From Leptospira ainlahdjerensis (GTDB taxonomy: Bacteria > Spirochaetota > Leptospiria > Leptospirales > Leptospiraceae), in assembly GCF_016919175.1 (NCBI RefSeq), contig NZ_JAFFPU010000006.1, positions 62,001 to 126,000 on the forward strand: a stretch of 64,000 bases of DNA, read 5' to 3'. Position numbers and translations under genes: made by a program. The notes beneath the pieces were generated by a model, which was not told the DNA's origin, did not search any database, and saw nothing but the letters and a program-made list of their open reading frames with translations. Positions 36,567 to 47,543 of the stretch are shown here, piece after piece. Positions within the stretch are counted from its first letter, which is position 1. The number at the start of each line of letters is the position of its first letter.

Positions 36567-38939
36567 ATGAATCGGCTCATAAGTGGAAAGATTCCACATT
36601 TCTTTTTTTGGATTTCCATTTCCGGATGGATTCTTGGGCAGGTCCACTGCAAGCCGATCCAGGAATCGGGCCCGACCGCGAAAGAAGGAGTTTTGATTCT
36701 TTCAAAAGATCTGCTGGCAAAAAATACGGTCGTTCCGCTGGAAGGAGAATGGGAATTTCAGGAAGGTTTTGAAAAAAAGGAAGCCGCAGGTTATATATCG
36801 GTTCCCGGTTTTTGGGGAAATAGCGGATTTCCTGCTTTCAAAAACAAGGCGTTCGGTACGGCGACTTACAAACTCAAAGTTGTCGGCCTCGATCCTGGAG
36901 AATACGCGATCAAGTTTCATGAGATCCACAACGCGTATCGGGTTTTTATCAACGGAAAATTGCTTCTGGAATTCGGAAGACCTTCCCAAAATCCGGAAAC
37001 GGAAGTAAGAAGAATAGGAAAACCGATCGTTCACTTTCGCGTTGAAAACCAAAACGCTCCTCTTGAAATCATATTACAAATTTCGAATTGGTTTGAGGCG
37101 GTCGGCGGGATTCGAAGAACCCCGGAGCTCGGAAATTTTGAAACCATCCTGAACACTGATAAAACAAAAAGAAAACTGGACTTTCTTACGTTTGGAGCCT
37201 TGCTTTTTTTCGGATTTTCGAGTTTTTTTTTCTATCTTTTGACAAAGGAGGAATCGTCCTCCATTTATCTTTCCCTTGTTTGCGCGACCTTGGGTTTAAG
37301 GATCTTTTTTACCGAAGAACATTATATCTTCGAAGCTTTCCCGGATTTCCCCCCCTTGCTCGAATTCAGAATCGATCAAGGAAGTCTATTTTTTCTCGCG
37401 GCCGTTTTTTTAAGTTATATCCATTCATTATTTCCTAAAGAATTTAAAACTTTACCGTATCGTATATTCGTTATTCCTAATTTTTTCATGCTCGGAATTT
37501 TTTGGATGTTCCAGGGAAAACCATTGGAAACTCTTTTTGAAGCGTATCTGATCTTTATGTTCCTTCTTATCCTAGTCGTTTTTGTTGTAATGATACAAGC
37601 GGCATTGCGTAGAAGAACCGGCTCCGTCGTGTTCTTAATATCCTGTCTTCTTCTTTTAATCGGAGCTTTGAACGATACCCTCTCTCGTTTGGGATTGATC
37701 CCCACTCCCTACATCGTACCTTACACCTTCTTATTATTTATCGCGTTCCAATCGGTTTTGATTTCGATTCGCTATCGAAGTCTTTTAAAGTTTACCGATT
37801 CTCTTAATCGAGAACTTCAAGTTAAATTCAGAGCAATTTCCGCTTCGATCCAGGAGGCGATACTCGTATCGGACGTATCCGGAAAAATTCTTTTTTGGAA
37901 CGAAGGAGCCGTGAAAATTTTCGGATGGGAAGGAGAGGAAATACTCGATTCTCCGTTGGAAAGAATTCTTCCCGAGAGGATTCGGAATAAACATAAGAAA
38001 GCATTTCGAAGATTTTTTGCATCCGGAAGAAAAAACAATCCTTCCCAAACGATAGAATTGATCGGTTTAAAAAAAGATAATACTGAATTTTCCTTAGAAC
38101 TTTCGCTCACACACTGGATCCTCGAAAAAGAACGGTATATCGGACTGATCATCCGAGACGTAACTCAGAGAAAGAATCTGGAATCTCAGAGAGACAGGGC
38201 TCTCAACCTTCTTCAATCGGATCTTCATACCGCTGAAAAATTGCAGAAGTCCATGTTTCCCAGTCCTCATACACAGGATTGGCCGTTTGTTTGGTCGGTT
38301 TTATATCTTCCTATGGGACCAATCGGAGGCGATCTCTACGACATTCGAAAAACCAAGAACGGCTCTTGGAGATTTTTTATAGCGGATGCAACCGGACACG
38401 GAACGCAAGCGGCCCTTTTGACGATGGCGATCAAGGCAGACTACGATACGGTCGAGGAAACGGATTCTCAACCCGGAATTATATTAGAACAATTGAATCA
38501 AAAGATCCATCCTATGTTTCATAATCTGAATTCTCTTTTTACCGCCTTTATTCTTGACTGGGATCCGGATTCGGGAAGAATTCATTACGCTTCCGGAGGA
38601 CATCCGGAACAAATCATTCTTGCCGATAACACAAAGGTTGTATTGCCGAAAACGGGTCCAATCCTAGGCCTGAAGTCTTCGGCGAAGTTTCAGACTCGAT
38701 CGTATCGATTCGATTCTCCATTTCGGCTTTTTCTTTTTTCGGACGGAGCCTTCGAAGTATTTGATAAGAATCTAATGCAGCTCTATGGAGAAGAACGATT
38801 TCATTCTTATCTACACGAGAACTCGCGGACTCCGATCTCCGAAATTCTGGATTCTCATTTGAAAAGTCTTTATCATTTTAGGGAATCTCGAGAATTAACG
38901 GACGATCTTACTCTCCTTGCGATCACGTTAGGGGAATGA
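36567..38939 (+). CDS. 7TM-DISM/PAS/SpoIIE sensor phosphatase
   Basis: The 790-residue product begins with a hydrophobic segment ending LGQVHC, possibly a lipobox or an uncleaved anchor. An extracellular jelly-roll domain (about residues 45-190; VPLEGEWEFQEGF...YRVFINGKLLLEFG) resembles 7TMR-DISMED2. Seven membrane segments fill about 205-410. A PAS domain follows (FRAISASIQEAILVSD, LFWNEGAVKIFGWEGEE), then a SpoIIE/PP2C phosphatase with GPIGGDLYDIRK, FFIADATGHGTQAAL, YASGGHPEQI and LFLFSDGAFEVFD. It probably senses an external ligand and dephosphorylates a regulator. AAGGA precedes the ATG. Confidence 0.9.
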   Translation: MNRLISGKIPHFFFWISISGWILGQVHCKPIQESGPTAKEGVLILSKDLLAKNTVVPLEGEWEFQEGFEKKEAAGYISVPGFWGNSGFPAFKNKAFGTATYKLKVVGLDPGEYAIKFHEIHNAYRVFINGKLLLEFGRPSQNPETEVRRIGKPIVHFRVENQNAPLEIILQISNWFEAVGGIRRTPELGNFETILNTDKTKRKLDFLTFGALLFFGFSSFFFYLLTKEESSSIYLSLVCATLGLRIFFTEEHYIFEAFPDFPPLLEFRIDQGSLFFLAAVFLSYIHSLFPKEFKTLPYRIFVIPNFFMLGIFWMFQGKPLETLFEAYLIFMFLLILVVFVVMIQAALRRRTGSVVFLISCLLLLIGALNDTLSRLGLIPTPYIVPYTFLLFIAFQSVLISIRYRSLLKFTDSLNRELQVKFRAISASIQEAILVSDVSGKILFWNEGAVKIFGWEGEEILDSPLERILPERIRNKHKKAFRRFFASGRKNNPSQTIELIGLKKDNTEFSLELSLTHWILEKERYIGLIIRDVTQRKNLESQRDRALNLLQSDLHTAEKLQKSMFPSPHTQDWPFVWSVLYLPMGPIGGDLYDIRKTKNGSWRFFIADATGHGTQAALLTMAIKADYDTVEETDSQPGIILEQLNQKIHPMFHNLNSLFTAFILDWDPDSGRIHYASGGHPEQIILADNTKVVLPKTGPILGLKSSAKFQTRSYRFDSPFRLFLFSDGAFEVFDKNLMQLYGEERFHSYLHENSRTPISEILDSHLKSLYHFRESRELTDDLTLLAITLGE

Positions 38940-39053
38940 ATGCAATTTCTTTCTTAATGAGTTTTTCGAAATCCTGCTGGGCTGAAAAATAGGTTCCGCT
39001 ATTTTTGGCATTCTATCCATTGTATTAAACAAGGTCAGAGAAGAATTAAAAGT

Positions 39054-39989
39054 ATGAAACGGCAATCCTCCATTGTTTCCATCAATAATCTTTCGAAGTC
39101 GTATTCGAACGGTTTCCAAGCGTTGAAAAATGTTTCTTTGGAAATTCAGGAAGGCGAAATTATAGCCTTACTTGGACCCAACGGCGCCGGAAAGACGACG
39201 CTCATCTCAATCATCTGCGGAATCGTAAATCCGAGCGACGGTTTTGTTCACGTGGCCGGAAAGGATATTCTGACTGATTTTCGATTTACGCGCTCGAAGA
39301 TCGGACTGGTTCCTCAGGAACTGAGCGTTCACGCGTTTGAATCCGTTTGGGCGACGGTAAGTTTTACGCGCGGTCTGTACGGAAAAGCGCCTAACCCGAG
39401 TTATATCGAAAAACTTCTAAAATCGCTTTCTCTTTGGGATAAAAAAGACAGTACGATCATTACACTTTCAGGCGGAATGAAACGAAGAGTTCTGATCGCA
39501 AAAGCCCTCTCGCACGAACCCGCCGTTCTTTTTTTGGACGAGCCCACGGCCGGCGTCGACGTCGAACTTCGAAAAGATATGTGGAACATCGTCCGTAATC
39601 TGCGGGAAAACGGAGTTACGATCATTCTAACCACGCATTATATCGAGGAAGCTGAAGAGATCGCGGACAGAATCGGCGTGATGAACAAAGGAGAATTGAT
39701 CTTAGTGGAAGATAAGAAAATTCTAATGCAAAAACTGGGAAAAAAACAGATCATCCTCGACCTCAGCCAGAGTTTAAAAAAATTACCTTCCACTCTAAAG
39801 ACAAAAGGGTTGGAGCTTTCTAAAAACGGAAAACAACTCGTTTATACTTACGATTCTCACGCGAAACAAACCGGAATCTCCGCCCTTCTTCAAGAATTAA
39901 AAAAAGCTAAGATAGAGTTTCAGGATCTGAATACGACTCAGAGTTCTCTGGAAGAAATTTTTGTCCAATTGGTAAAGGAGTCAGAATGA
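39054..39989 (+). CDS. ABC exporter ATP-binding subunit
   Basis: The 311-residue ATPase has Walker [15 protein letters not shown] (about residues 39-52), signature [15 protein letters not shown], Walker [13 protein letters not shown] and switch histidine [12 protein letters not shown]. The C-terminal extension ending [13 protein letters not shown] is typical of DrrA/CcmA-type exporters of drugs, lipids or polysaccharides. It overlaps the permease gene by 4 bases (ATGA), so the two form one transporter. The substrate is unknown. Confidence 0.92.
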   Translation: MKRQSSIVSINNLSKSYSNGFQALKNVSLEIQEGEIIALLGPNGAGKTTLISIICGIVNPSDGFVHVAGKDILTDFRFTRSKIGLVPQELSVHAFESVWATVSFTRGLYGKAPNPSYIEKLLKSLSLWDKKDSTIITLSGGMKRRVLIAKALSHEPAVLFLDEPTAGVDVELRKDMWNIVRNLRENGVTIILTTHYIEEAEEIADRIGVMNKGELILVEDKKILMQKLGKKQIILDLSQSLKKLPSTLKTKGLELSKNGKQLVYTYDSHAKQTGISALLQELKKAKIEFQDLNTTQSSLEEIFVQLVKESE

Positions 39990-40747
39990 ATCTGCACGCA
40001 ATCAAATCCATTTATATCTTTGAAATGTCCAGAACCTGGAGAACCCTGTTCCAGAGTATCGCTTCTCCCGTCCTTTCGACTTCCTTGTATTTTATCGTCT
40101 TCGGTTCCGCGATCGGCTCTCGAATCCAAAAAGTGGACGGAGTCGATTACGGATCTTTCATAGTTCCTGGTCTGATCATGTTATCCTTATTGACTGAAAG
40201 TATTTCGAATTCTTCCTTCGGAATTTATTTTCCAAAATTCACCGGAACGATCTATGAGATTCTCGCAGCTCCGATTTCTATGATTGAAATTGTGATAGGC
40301 TTTGTCGGCGCCGCGGCTACGAAATCCGTAATTCTAGGTACGATTATGCTCGCGACCGCATCCTTGTTTGTTCCCGTGAGAATCGCACATCCTTTTGTGA
40401 TGATTCTTTTTCTTCTTCTTACTTCGATTTCTTTTAGTCTTTTCGGTTTTATCATCGGGATCTGGGCCGACAGTTTCGAAAAACTTCAGATCATCCCGAT
40501 GTTGATTATTACCCCGCTCGTATTTCTCGGTGGAAGTTTTTATTCAGCTAGCATGCTCCCTCCTTTTTGGCAAAAGGTTACACTTTTCAATCCGGTGCTT
40601 TATCTTGTGAGCGGCTTTCGTTGGAGTTTTTATGAAATTGCGGACGTGAGCGTCGGCGTAAGTTTAGGAATGGTCTCCATCTTTTTAAGCGTTTGTCTGC
40701 TTTTGGTTTGGTGGATTTTCAAAACCGGTTATAAGATCAAAAAATAA
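39986..40747 (+). CDS. ABC-2-type exporter permease
   Basis: The 253-residue membrane protein has six hydrophobic segments. It shows the ABC-2 features [28 protein letters not shown], the cytoplasmic [14 protein letters not shown] loop, and the conserved [23 protein letters not shown] near the end. It is the membrane partner of the ATPase encoded just upstream. A hairpin follows the stop. Confidence 0.92.
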   Translation: MNLHAIKSIYIFEMSRTWRTLFQSIASPVLSTSLYFIVFGSAIGSRIQKVDGVDYGSFIVPGLIMLSLLTESISNSSFGIYFPKFTGTIYEILAAPISMIEIVIGFVGAAATKSVILGTIMLATASLFVPVRIAHPFVMILFLLLTSISFSLFGFIIGIWADSFEKLQIIPMLIITPLVFLGGSFYSASMLPPFWQKVTLFNPVLYLVSGFRWSFYEIADVSVGVSLGMVSIFLSVCLLLVWWIFKTGYKIKK

Positions 40748-40763
40748 TCTTAGAATATTCAAT

Positions 40764-40803
40764 TTTTATTACGTTCTCTTTTTTTTCTGGGAATGTAATA
40801 AAA
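40764..40803 (+). terminator. Hairpin after the ABC exporter genes
   Basis: TTTTATTACGTTC at 40764-40776 pairs with GAATGTAATAAAA at 40791-40803, with one G-T wobble in a 13-bp stem and a T-rich 14-base loop. It probably ends the exporter transcript. Confidence 0.5.
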
Positions 40804-40905
40804 GCCTTGATCGATTTTATAATTCTCGCTTTCCTACGTCCTCAAAAGTGAGCGGGATCGATCTCGTCGCTTTTGCTTCCAAGTTTAAATTCAAAAGTGG
40901 CCGTT

Positions 40906-41772
40906 ATGAAAGCAAATCAAACTTCGTTCTCGGGCAAAAAGATATTCATTTCCGGCGGTTCGACCGGAATAGGGAAAGGTCTTGCCCTTGAGTTCGCAAA
41001 GAATGGGGCCAGCATCGTAATTTTGGCAAGAAGTAAAAAAACTCTCGAAGAAACCGTGAAGGAACTTAGAACGGTCGGACCTCAAGACGCGATCTACGAT
41101 TTTGCAGTGGCGGACGTCTCCGATATTTCGCAAGTAAACATGGCCGCCCAAAAAACACTCCGAACTCTGAACGGTTTGGATCTGTTGGTTTGTAACAGCG
41201 GTTATGCGAAGGTGGGAAAGGTAAACGATCTCGAAGAGTCCGATTTTCGAAATCTGATGGATATTAATTTTTTCGGTCACGTAAACGTGATCCGAGCGTT
41301 TCAGGATCACTTTATAAAACAAAATTCCGGAGATATCGTTTTGATTTCTTCCATGCTCGCCACATTTTCGATCTACGGGTACGGAGCCTATTCCGCGAGC
41401 AAATTTGCGATTACCGGATTCGCGCAGTCTTTGCGTCAAGAAATGATGCTTCACAACGTTCGAGTGAAAATTTTTCTTCCTCCTACTACTGAAACGCCGG
41501 GGCTCGTAAAGGAAAACCGGGATAAACCCGACCTCGTAAAAGAAATCGAAATGGGTTCAGCTCTCAACGCCACACATTCCGTAGAGAAGGTTTCCAAAGC
41601 GTTCCTCTCCTGGTTTCCCAAAAAACGTTTTATCGGTTACGCCACTTGGGATTCTTGGCTTCAGTATTTTCTAGTGAGACATTTTCCGGAATGGACCCTA
41701 CTTCTTGCGGATGGAGAATTGAAATCGGCTCAAAAAAGATTGGATCGTAGAAAGGCGGACGACTTGCAATAG
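40906..41772 (+). CDS. Short-chain dehydrogenase, 3-ketodihydrosphingosine reductase-like
   Basis: The 288-residue SDR has the cofactor motif ISGGSTGIGKGLALEFAKNGA, NSGY in the NNAG position, catalytic serine in LISSMLA and YSASKFA (YxxxK). The arginine of ARSKK after strand 2 favours NADPH. The stretch PPTTETPGLVKENRDKP matches the KDSR group, which reduces 3-ketodihydrosphingosine in eukaryotes; fatty-acyl or other keto-lipid substrates are equally possible here. The start at ATG 40906 gives the usual N-terminus, though its ribosome-binding site is weak. A hairpin overlaps the stop codon. Confidence 0.85.
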   Translation: MKANQTSFSGKKIFISGGSTGIGKGLALEFAKNGASIVILARSKKTLEETVKELRTVGPQDAIYDFAVADVSDISQVNMAAQKTLRTLNGLDLLVCNSGYAKVGKVNDLEESDFRNLMDINFFGHVNVIRAFQDHFIKQNSGDIVLISSMLATFSIYGYGAYSASKFAITGFAQSLRQEMMLHNVRVKIFLPPTTETPGLVKENRDKPDLVKEIEMGSALNATHSVEKVSKAFLSWFPKKRFIGYATWDSWLQYFLVRHFPEWTLLLADGELKSAQKRLDRRKADDLQ

Positions 41773-41803
41773 ATAATAGATTCTATTTTTAAAATCTATT
41801 ATC
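41772..41803 (+). terminator. Hairpin at the SDR stop codon
   Basis: GATAATAGATT pairs perfectly with AATCTATTATC across a 10-base T/A-rich loop, an 11-bp stem. The remaining stretch to 42092 shows no gene or repeat that I recognise. Confidence 0.55.
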
Positions 41804-42092
41804 GTTCTCGTAAAATTGAAATGGATTTTGTCTCCTAAATTTGTTCGGAACATTTCCGTTGCCCAAAAAAAGGGACCACTGATCGGATCCCTTCCAATGT
41901 GCGACCAAGGGAACGAACTCACTCGTTTTTCTTCAATTCCGTTTCTACGGTTCGTTCAATGCATATAAAGTCTCAAAACGAACCTGCCGCCCTTCCCTTC
42001 TCTGGAAAGATTGAATATTAGAAAAGGATGTTTTTATTCGGATCTCAATCGATCAACGAGTCCGTTTCCTTTGGGAAGAACCGAAAATAAAT

Positions 42093-42524
42093 TCAAACTT
42101 CAGTCATCCTCGATTCAGAGAAGTTAGCCTTTTCGAAAGCCGCGGAATCTTCGTAAAAGTGATAACCCAAAATACGGTTGTCTCTGATAATACATTTCAA
42201 AGCCCAATCACTGCTGAATAAATTTCCGGTTGTCTTCAACTTGTGGACGAAACTTCCGCTCGCGAATGCGACGTCTCCTTCTCCTATTACCGAATCGACC
42301 GAAAACGCCTTTGTTTCAAAAAACGTTCCTAAGTTGGTAAGAAATTTTTGAAGTCCTTCTTTCCCGTTGTAGGAGCCGTGTAAACCAGATCTGGCCGGAT
42401 CATTTCTTACCGCGACGACAGAAACGTCGTCGTGAAAAAGGCTTAAAATTCCCTCAAAATCCCCCTTTCCGAATGCGTTGAAAAAGCTCTTCACAACCTC
42501 GGCGCTTTTTTTTGTGTTTTCCAT
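42093..42524 (-). CDS. SnoaL-like/NTF2-fold protein
   Basis: The 143-residue single-domain product has the NTF2-like layout: an N-terminal helix VVKSFFNAFGKGDFEGILSLFHDDVS, then YNGKEGLQKFLTNLG, and strands ending SSDWALKCIIRDNRILGYHFYED. This fold serves as a small hydrolase, isomerase or ligand binder, and no specific reaction can be assigned. AAGGAG precedes the ATG. A minus-strand TATAAT and a perfect palindrome lie just upstream, and the MerR-type regulator gene is divergent, so it is the likely regulated target. Confidence 0.78.
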   Translation of the reverse strand: MENTKKSAEVVKSFFNAFGKGDFEGILSLFHDDVSVVAVRNDPARSGLHGSYNGKEGLQKFLTNLGTFFETKAFSVDSVIGEGDVAFASGSFVHKLKTTGNLFSSDWALKCIIRDNRILGYHFYEDSAAFEKANFSESRMTEV

Positions 42525-42541
42525 TGTATTTAATTCTCCTT

Positions 42542-42562
42542 AATTGTAGATTATCTACAATT
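42542..42562. promoter_or_regulatory. Perfect palindrome, operator 1 of the MerR/SnoaL divergent region
   Basis: AATTGTAGAT and ATCTACAATT flank a single central T, a perfect 10-1-10 palindrome ending 18 bases before the SnoaL-like ATG. A minus-strand TATAAT box (42560-42565) abuts it. It therefore covers the presumed transcription start of the SnoaL-like gene. Confidence 0.6.
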
Positions 42563-42582
42563 ATATAGACTATTTCCGTTTA

Positions 42583-42609
42583 AATAATTGCAGATAATCT
42601 ACAATTATT
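42583..42609. promoter_or_regulatory. Near-perfect palindrome, operator 2 of the MerR/SnoaL divergent region
   Basis: AATAATTGCAGAT and ATCTACAATTATT flank a central A, a 13-1-13 palindrome with one mismatch. Its core is the same as operator 1, with centres 44 bases apart (about four helical turns). It is the likely second binding site of the MerR-type protein. Confidence 0.6.
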
Positions 42610-42704
42610 TCATTAAATCTTCAATTTTTTGTTCTTTAAAAAACCTGGAAAGTGCGATCCGATGACTAAAGAAACCTCGATTCAGAGACGGAAGGTAGAT
42701 AAGG

Positions 42705-43061
42705 ATGAAAAAGAGTTCCAATTTGAAAGATAAAAACAATTCCGATCGGAAGGATTTGGACATCGATTTAGAAATCCTCGGGAAACTTGTGGTCGGGATC
42801 GGAGAAGTTTCGGAAATCACTCAAATCCCGATTCGAAAGATTCGCTACTGGGAAGAAAAAGGAATTATCAGTTCCGTCACGGAAGAAGAGGGAAAAAATA
42901 GAAGATACGATTATTTGAATATAAAGAAAATATTATTGATTAAGGAACTTTTGGACGAGGGTTTTACTCTCGAGGCGGCGGCTACTAAAGTGGAAAATCG
43001 AATCGCAACCGTCAATTCGGTATTTGAACGGCTCACACAATCTAAAAAGCCGAAAATTTAG
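42705..43061 (+). CDS. MerR-family transcriptional regulator, short form
   Basis: The 118-residue product has a basic N-terminal extension of about 30 residues and then a MerR winged helix: VGIGEVSEITQIPIRKIRYWEEKGIISS, followed by RRYDYLNIKKILLIKELLDEGFTLEAAATKVE. It stops after the dimer helix begins, so there is no effector-binding domain. GGAAGG precedes the ATG. It is divergent to the SnoaL-like gene across two palindromes of the same core. A terminator follows directly. Confidence 0.83.
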   Translation: MKKSSNLKDKNNSDRKDLDIDLEILGKLVVGIGEVSEITQIPIRKIRYWEEKGIISSVTEEEGKNRRYDYLNIKKILLIKELLDEGFTLEAAATKVENRIATVNSVFERLTQSKKPKI

Positions 43062-43064
43062 AAC

Positions 43065-43098
43065 AAAACTCGTCCTCAAAAGTGGAAGACGAGTTTTT
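43065..43098. terminator. Intrinsic terminator between merR-type and FMO genes
   Basis: AAAACTCGTC pairs perfectly with GACGAGTTTT across a 14-base loop, followed by further Ts on the plus strand and with an A/T flank on the other side. It lies between convergent genes and should work in both directions. Confidence 0.8.
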
Positions 43099-43104
43099 TA
43101 AAAC

Positions 43105-44493
43105 CTATTTAGAAGCAGCCGGTTCCCGGGAAACCACCTTGGAATAAACCTTGTAGAGCGATTTATTTCCTCCGGGCGGTTTGCCTATATCGATCCCGGC
43201 TTTCAAAAGTTCGGTTTTCAATTCCTTTCGAAACGCGTGGTAGTCGACCTCCACCGCGTGACGTTGCCCTCCTCCGAATGAAAAATGCGGATGTTCGATC
43301 TCGTTTTGAATCGCGGCTTTTAGATCTTTTGGTCTTTCATACTTTCCTAATATTTCCATACAAGCAAGTTTGGCCTGATAATCCGCCATCGGCCAAATAC
43401 AACCGACGGGCTGAAAGAGTCCGATAAAATAAAGATTCTTATAATCGTTGTGCATCATTTTTCTAAAAAGCGGAATTTTTTCCACATGTTGAAAATCGAT
43501 GAAAGACTTATCAAAAAAAGGAAACGTGGTCCAAAACCCGGTACAAGCGCAGATGATATCAAAGTGTTCTCTATCTCCGTTTACAAACTCGACTTCCTTT
43601 CCGTGAAGAGCTTTGATCGCAGGTCGCGGTTTGATTCTTCCATGACGTATAAAATCCAAAAGATCTGAGTTTAAGGTCGGGTGATGGCTCAAAGCCAAAG
43701 TTGTGTTTTCCGGAAGACCGTAATTCTTATAAGGTCCTTGGAGAATATGAAGAAGCTTGGTCAGAGCGAATTGTTTTATCTTGGACGGAATCCAGCTCGG
43801 AGTCAACGCGGCAAAAACATCGGAAGGCATTCCGAAGAGAAACTTTGGAAAGAACCACTGTGGACTTCTCATCGATAACTTTACTGTATTGGCGACACGC
43901 GCGGATTCTACGGCGACGTCGCACGCGGAATTCCCCGCACCTATGACTAAAACGTCTTTTCCCTTCCACTCGTTTGTAACTCCTTTGAAATCGTGAGAAT
44001 GTATAAATTTTCCGGTAAACTTTCCCGGATACTCCGGATATTTCGGATTCCAGTGATGTCCGTTCGCGACCATAAGAACGTCAAAGATCTCAACCTTCTT
44101 CTTTTTGGAAGCGTCCAAATAATCGACCTTCCACTTTCCATCCTCCATTCTTGTAATCTTTTGGATCGTATGATTGAATCGAATTTTTTTATACACTCCG
44201 AAATGTTTCGAATACGATTCGAAATAAGCTTGGAGTTGTTTATGATTCGGATATTCGGGATAGTCTTCGGGCATCGGATAGTCTTCGTATTCGGACCAAG
44301 CTTTGGAGCTGATGATATGTGTGTTTTCATAAACGCTGGAATGTCCGGTTTTAGAATTGAATACCCAGTTTCCGCCGACCTTATCGTTCTTTTCGAAAAC
44401 GACCACTTCCAATCCGTATTGAACGCAATTCTTTGCGGCGGCGATTCCGCTCGGACCCGCTCCCACTACGCAAACTTTGATATTCGGCTTCAT
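43105..44493 (-). CDS. Flavin-containing monooxygenase-like protein
   Basis: The 462-residue product has the FAD motif VCVVGAGPSGIAAAKN at its N-terminus, an FMO-identifying stretch KFTGKFIHSHDFK, and the NADPH motif DVLVIGAGNSACDVAVE. It should oxidise a nucleophilic N- or S-compound or a ketone with O2 and NADPH; the substrate is unknown. ATG 44493 has an AGGAGAATT site, and the longer frame is unsupported. It is divergent to a TetR gene that is its probable regulator. The C-terminus has a His-rich GGGQRHAVEVDYHAF segment. Confidence 0.88.
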   Translation of the reverse strand: MKPNIKVCVVGAGPSGIAAAKNCVQYGLEVVVFEKNDKVGGNWVFNSKTGHSSVYENTHIISSKAWSEYEDYPMPEDYPEYPNHKQLQAYFESYSKHFGVYKKIRFNHTIQKITRMEDGKWKVDYLDASKKKKVEIFDVLMVANGHHWNPKYPEYPGKFTGKFIHSHDFKGVTNEWKGKDVLVIGAGNSACDVAVESARVANTVKLSMRSPQWFFPKFLFGMPSDVFAALTPSWIPSKIKQFALTKLLHILQGPYKNYGLPENTTLALSHHPTLNSDLLDFIRHGRIKPRPAIKALHGKEVEFVNGDREHFDIICACTGFWTTFPFFDKSFIDFQHVEKIPLFRKMMHNDYKNLYFIGLFQPVGCIWPMADYQAKLACMEILGKYERPKDLKAAIQNEIEHPHFSFGGGQRHAVEVDYHAFRKELKTELLKAGIDIGKPPGGNKSLYKVYSKVVSREPAASK

Positions 44494-44633
44494 CCAATTC
44501 TCCTTTACTTTCCCGAGAACATTCGTTGACGAATTCTCAAATCCAACAAATGTTACATTTTCGAAAGACCTTAGTGAATTCTCATTTGAGCGCAAGAATT
44601 TTTTGAACCTTGGAAAGAAACTATAAATAACAG

Positions 44634-45293
44634 ATGTTAGACCTTAAATCAAAAACAAAAAAACATCCGAATTCTAAGAATCTAAAATCTCAGACAAAGT
44701 CGAGAGTTCCTCTGCAGGAGCGTTCCCAACAAAGGGTTGCGATCGTTTTAGAAACCGCAGAGAGAATTTTAGAAAAGATTGGCCCCGAAGAGACTTCGAT
44801 CCCGGAAATTGCAAAGGTTTCCGGAATTCCAAGGGCGAGCATATATCAATTTTTTCCGGACAAGTATGCGCTTTTTACATATCTCGCCGAAAGACATCTC
44901 GCAAAAGTCGGAGAGATTCTCGCGACCAAGGGCGCGAAAAATCCGAAAGTTCAATGGGAGAAATTGGTCGGCGTTTTGGTAAACGCGGCCTCGGATTATT
45001 ACGATTCTACGCCGGTCGCCAGCATGCTTGTGTTAGGCGGTCCTTTTAGCAGAAACGCCTATCTCGCTCAGGAGATTACGATCGACCATATCGGTGAGGG
45101 AGTTCGCGTTCAACTGGCAAATCTGGATTCTCCCTTGATTCTTCCCAAGAAGCCGGACGTTGCGACGCTCGGAGTGGAAATCGCTTTTGCGTGTATGAAA
45201 AGGGGTTATTATCAAGAGAATAAAATTTCAAAGATGATGAGGGCCCAAGCCGCAAACGCCGTGATCTCTTATTTTCATAATTGGTCGAAGTAG
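44634..45293 (+). CDS. TetR-family transcriptional regulator
   Basis: The 219-residue product has a Lys-rich extension of about 25 residues and then the TetR helix-turn-helix: AERILEKIGPEETSIPEIAKVSGIPRASIYQFFPDKYALFTYL. The ligand-binding half is diverged, as usual. It is divergent to the FMO-like gene, with 140 bases between the two starts; a pair of GAATTCTCA direct repeats lies there, but no clear operator palindrome. The ribosome-binding site is weak, so an internal start is possible. Confidence 0.85.
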   Translation: MLDLKSKTKKHPNSKNLKSQTKSRVPLQERSQQRVAIVLETAERILEKIGPEETSIPEIAKVSGIPRASIYQFFPDKYALFTYLAERHLAKVGEILATKGAKNPKVQWEKLVGVLVNAASDYYDSTPVASMLVLGGPFSRNAYLAQEITIDHIGEGVRVQLANLDSPLILPKKPDVATLGVEIAFACMKRGYYQENKISKMMRAQAANAVISYFHNWSK

Positions 45294-45427
45294 CGTCATC
45301 GCTTGTTTCGAAATTCTTATTCTATGATTCCGTTTTGATCTGAGTGTTTTTGCGATTTTCAAAACATTCTTCTTTTTTGTCACAGAACCGAAAGAGACCC
45401 GTCTTCTTTTTTAGAAAAGGAGATATT

Positions 45428-45865
45428 ATGGAAACCAGATTGAATTACGCGAAGGTTTATCCTGAGTCGTTACAGGCTATGTTGAAGATGGAAAACTTTG
45501 CAAAACAAGGTGGAATCGAGCCCGTTCTTTATGAATTGATTAAGATCCGTTCTTCTCAGATCAACGGTTGCGCTTATTGTATCGATATGCATACCAAAGA
45601 TCTGAGAGCCATGGGGGAAGCCGAAAAAAGGATCTACCTTTTGGATGCATGGAGAGAAGCAACTTTCTATTCCGAAAAAGAAAAGGCCGCTCTCGAATTA
45701 ACCGAAAAGATTACGAAAATTTCGGAGGTCGGAGTTCCGGATGAAACCTATGAGAGAGTGAGAAAACATTTCGGAGAAAAAGAATTCGTAGCGCTCATCC
45801 TTGTGATCAACACGATCAACTCTTGGAATCGACTCGCGATCGCCACGAGAATGCACGCAAACTGA
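45428..45865 (+). CDS. AhpD-like carboxymuconolactone decarboxylase family protein
   Basis: The 145-residue product starts at ATG 45428 behind AAAGGAGA; the earlier frame is unsupported. The AhpD core motif is complete: ELIKIRSSQINGCAYCIDMH, with the C-x-x-C pair and the histidine three residues behind, giving a peroxidase or thiol-oxidoreductase site. Such proteins reduce alkyl hydroperoxides or act on lactones. It may share regulation with the TetR gene upstream, though 130 bases separate them. Confidence 0.87.
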   Translation: METRLNYAKVYPESLQAMLKMENFAKQGGIEPVLYELIKIRSSQINGCAYCIDMHTKDLRAMGEAEKRIYLLDAWREATFYSEKEKAALELTEKITKISEVGVPDETYERVRKHFGEKEFVALILVINTINSWNRLAIATRMHAN

Positions 45866-45910
45866 AGTTTTTTTATGTGAGAACTTTTGTTTTTTAGAAT
45901 GTGATAAGAA

Positions 45911-45951
45911 GACTTTGCCGACGTTAGAAATAATTCTCCGTCTGCAAAGAC
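45911..45951. terminator. Hairpin between convergent AhpD-like and ABC-F genes
   Basis: GACTTTGCCGACG pairs with CGTCTGCAAAGAC at 11 of 13 positions. Two GTGGGAACTCC motifs follow at about 45983 and 46033, before the end of the convergent gene. Confidence 0.4.
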
Positions 45952-46046
45952 GACTCATAAAAATTGGATTTTCCGGTTTGTGGGAACTCCCTCTTTTTTA
46001 AAACAAAGACATCGTTGCAGAACCGAACGAAAGTGGGAACTCCTCA

Positions 46047-47543
<1,497 letters not shown>

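Noticed and set aside
44494..44633. TetR operator in the FMO/TetR divergent region
   Set aside because: Only two GAATTCTCA direct repeats and a weak ATTCG/CGAAT inverted repeat are visible; no symmetric site is convincing.
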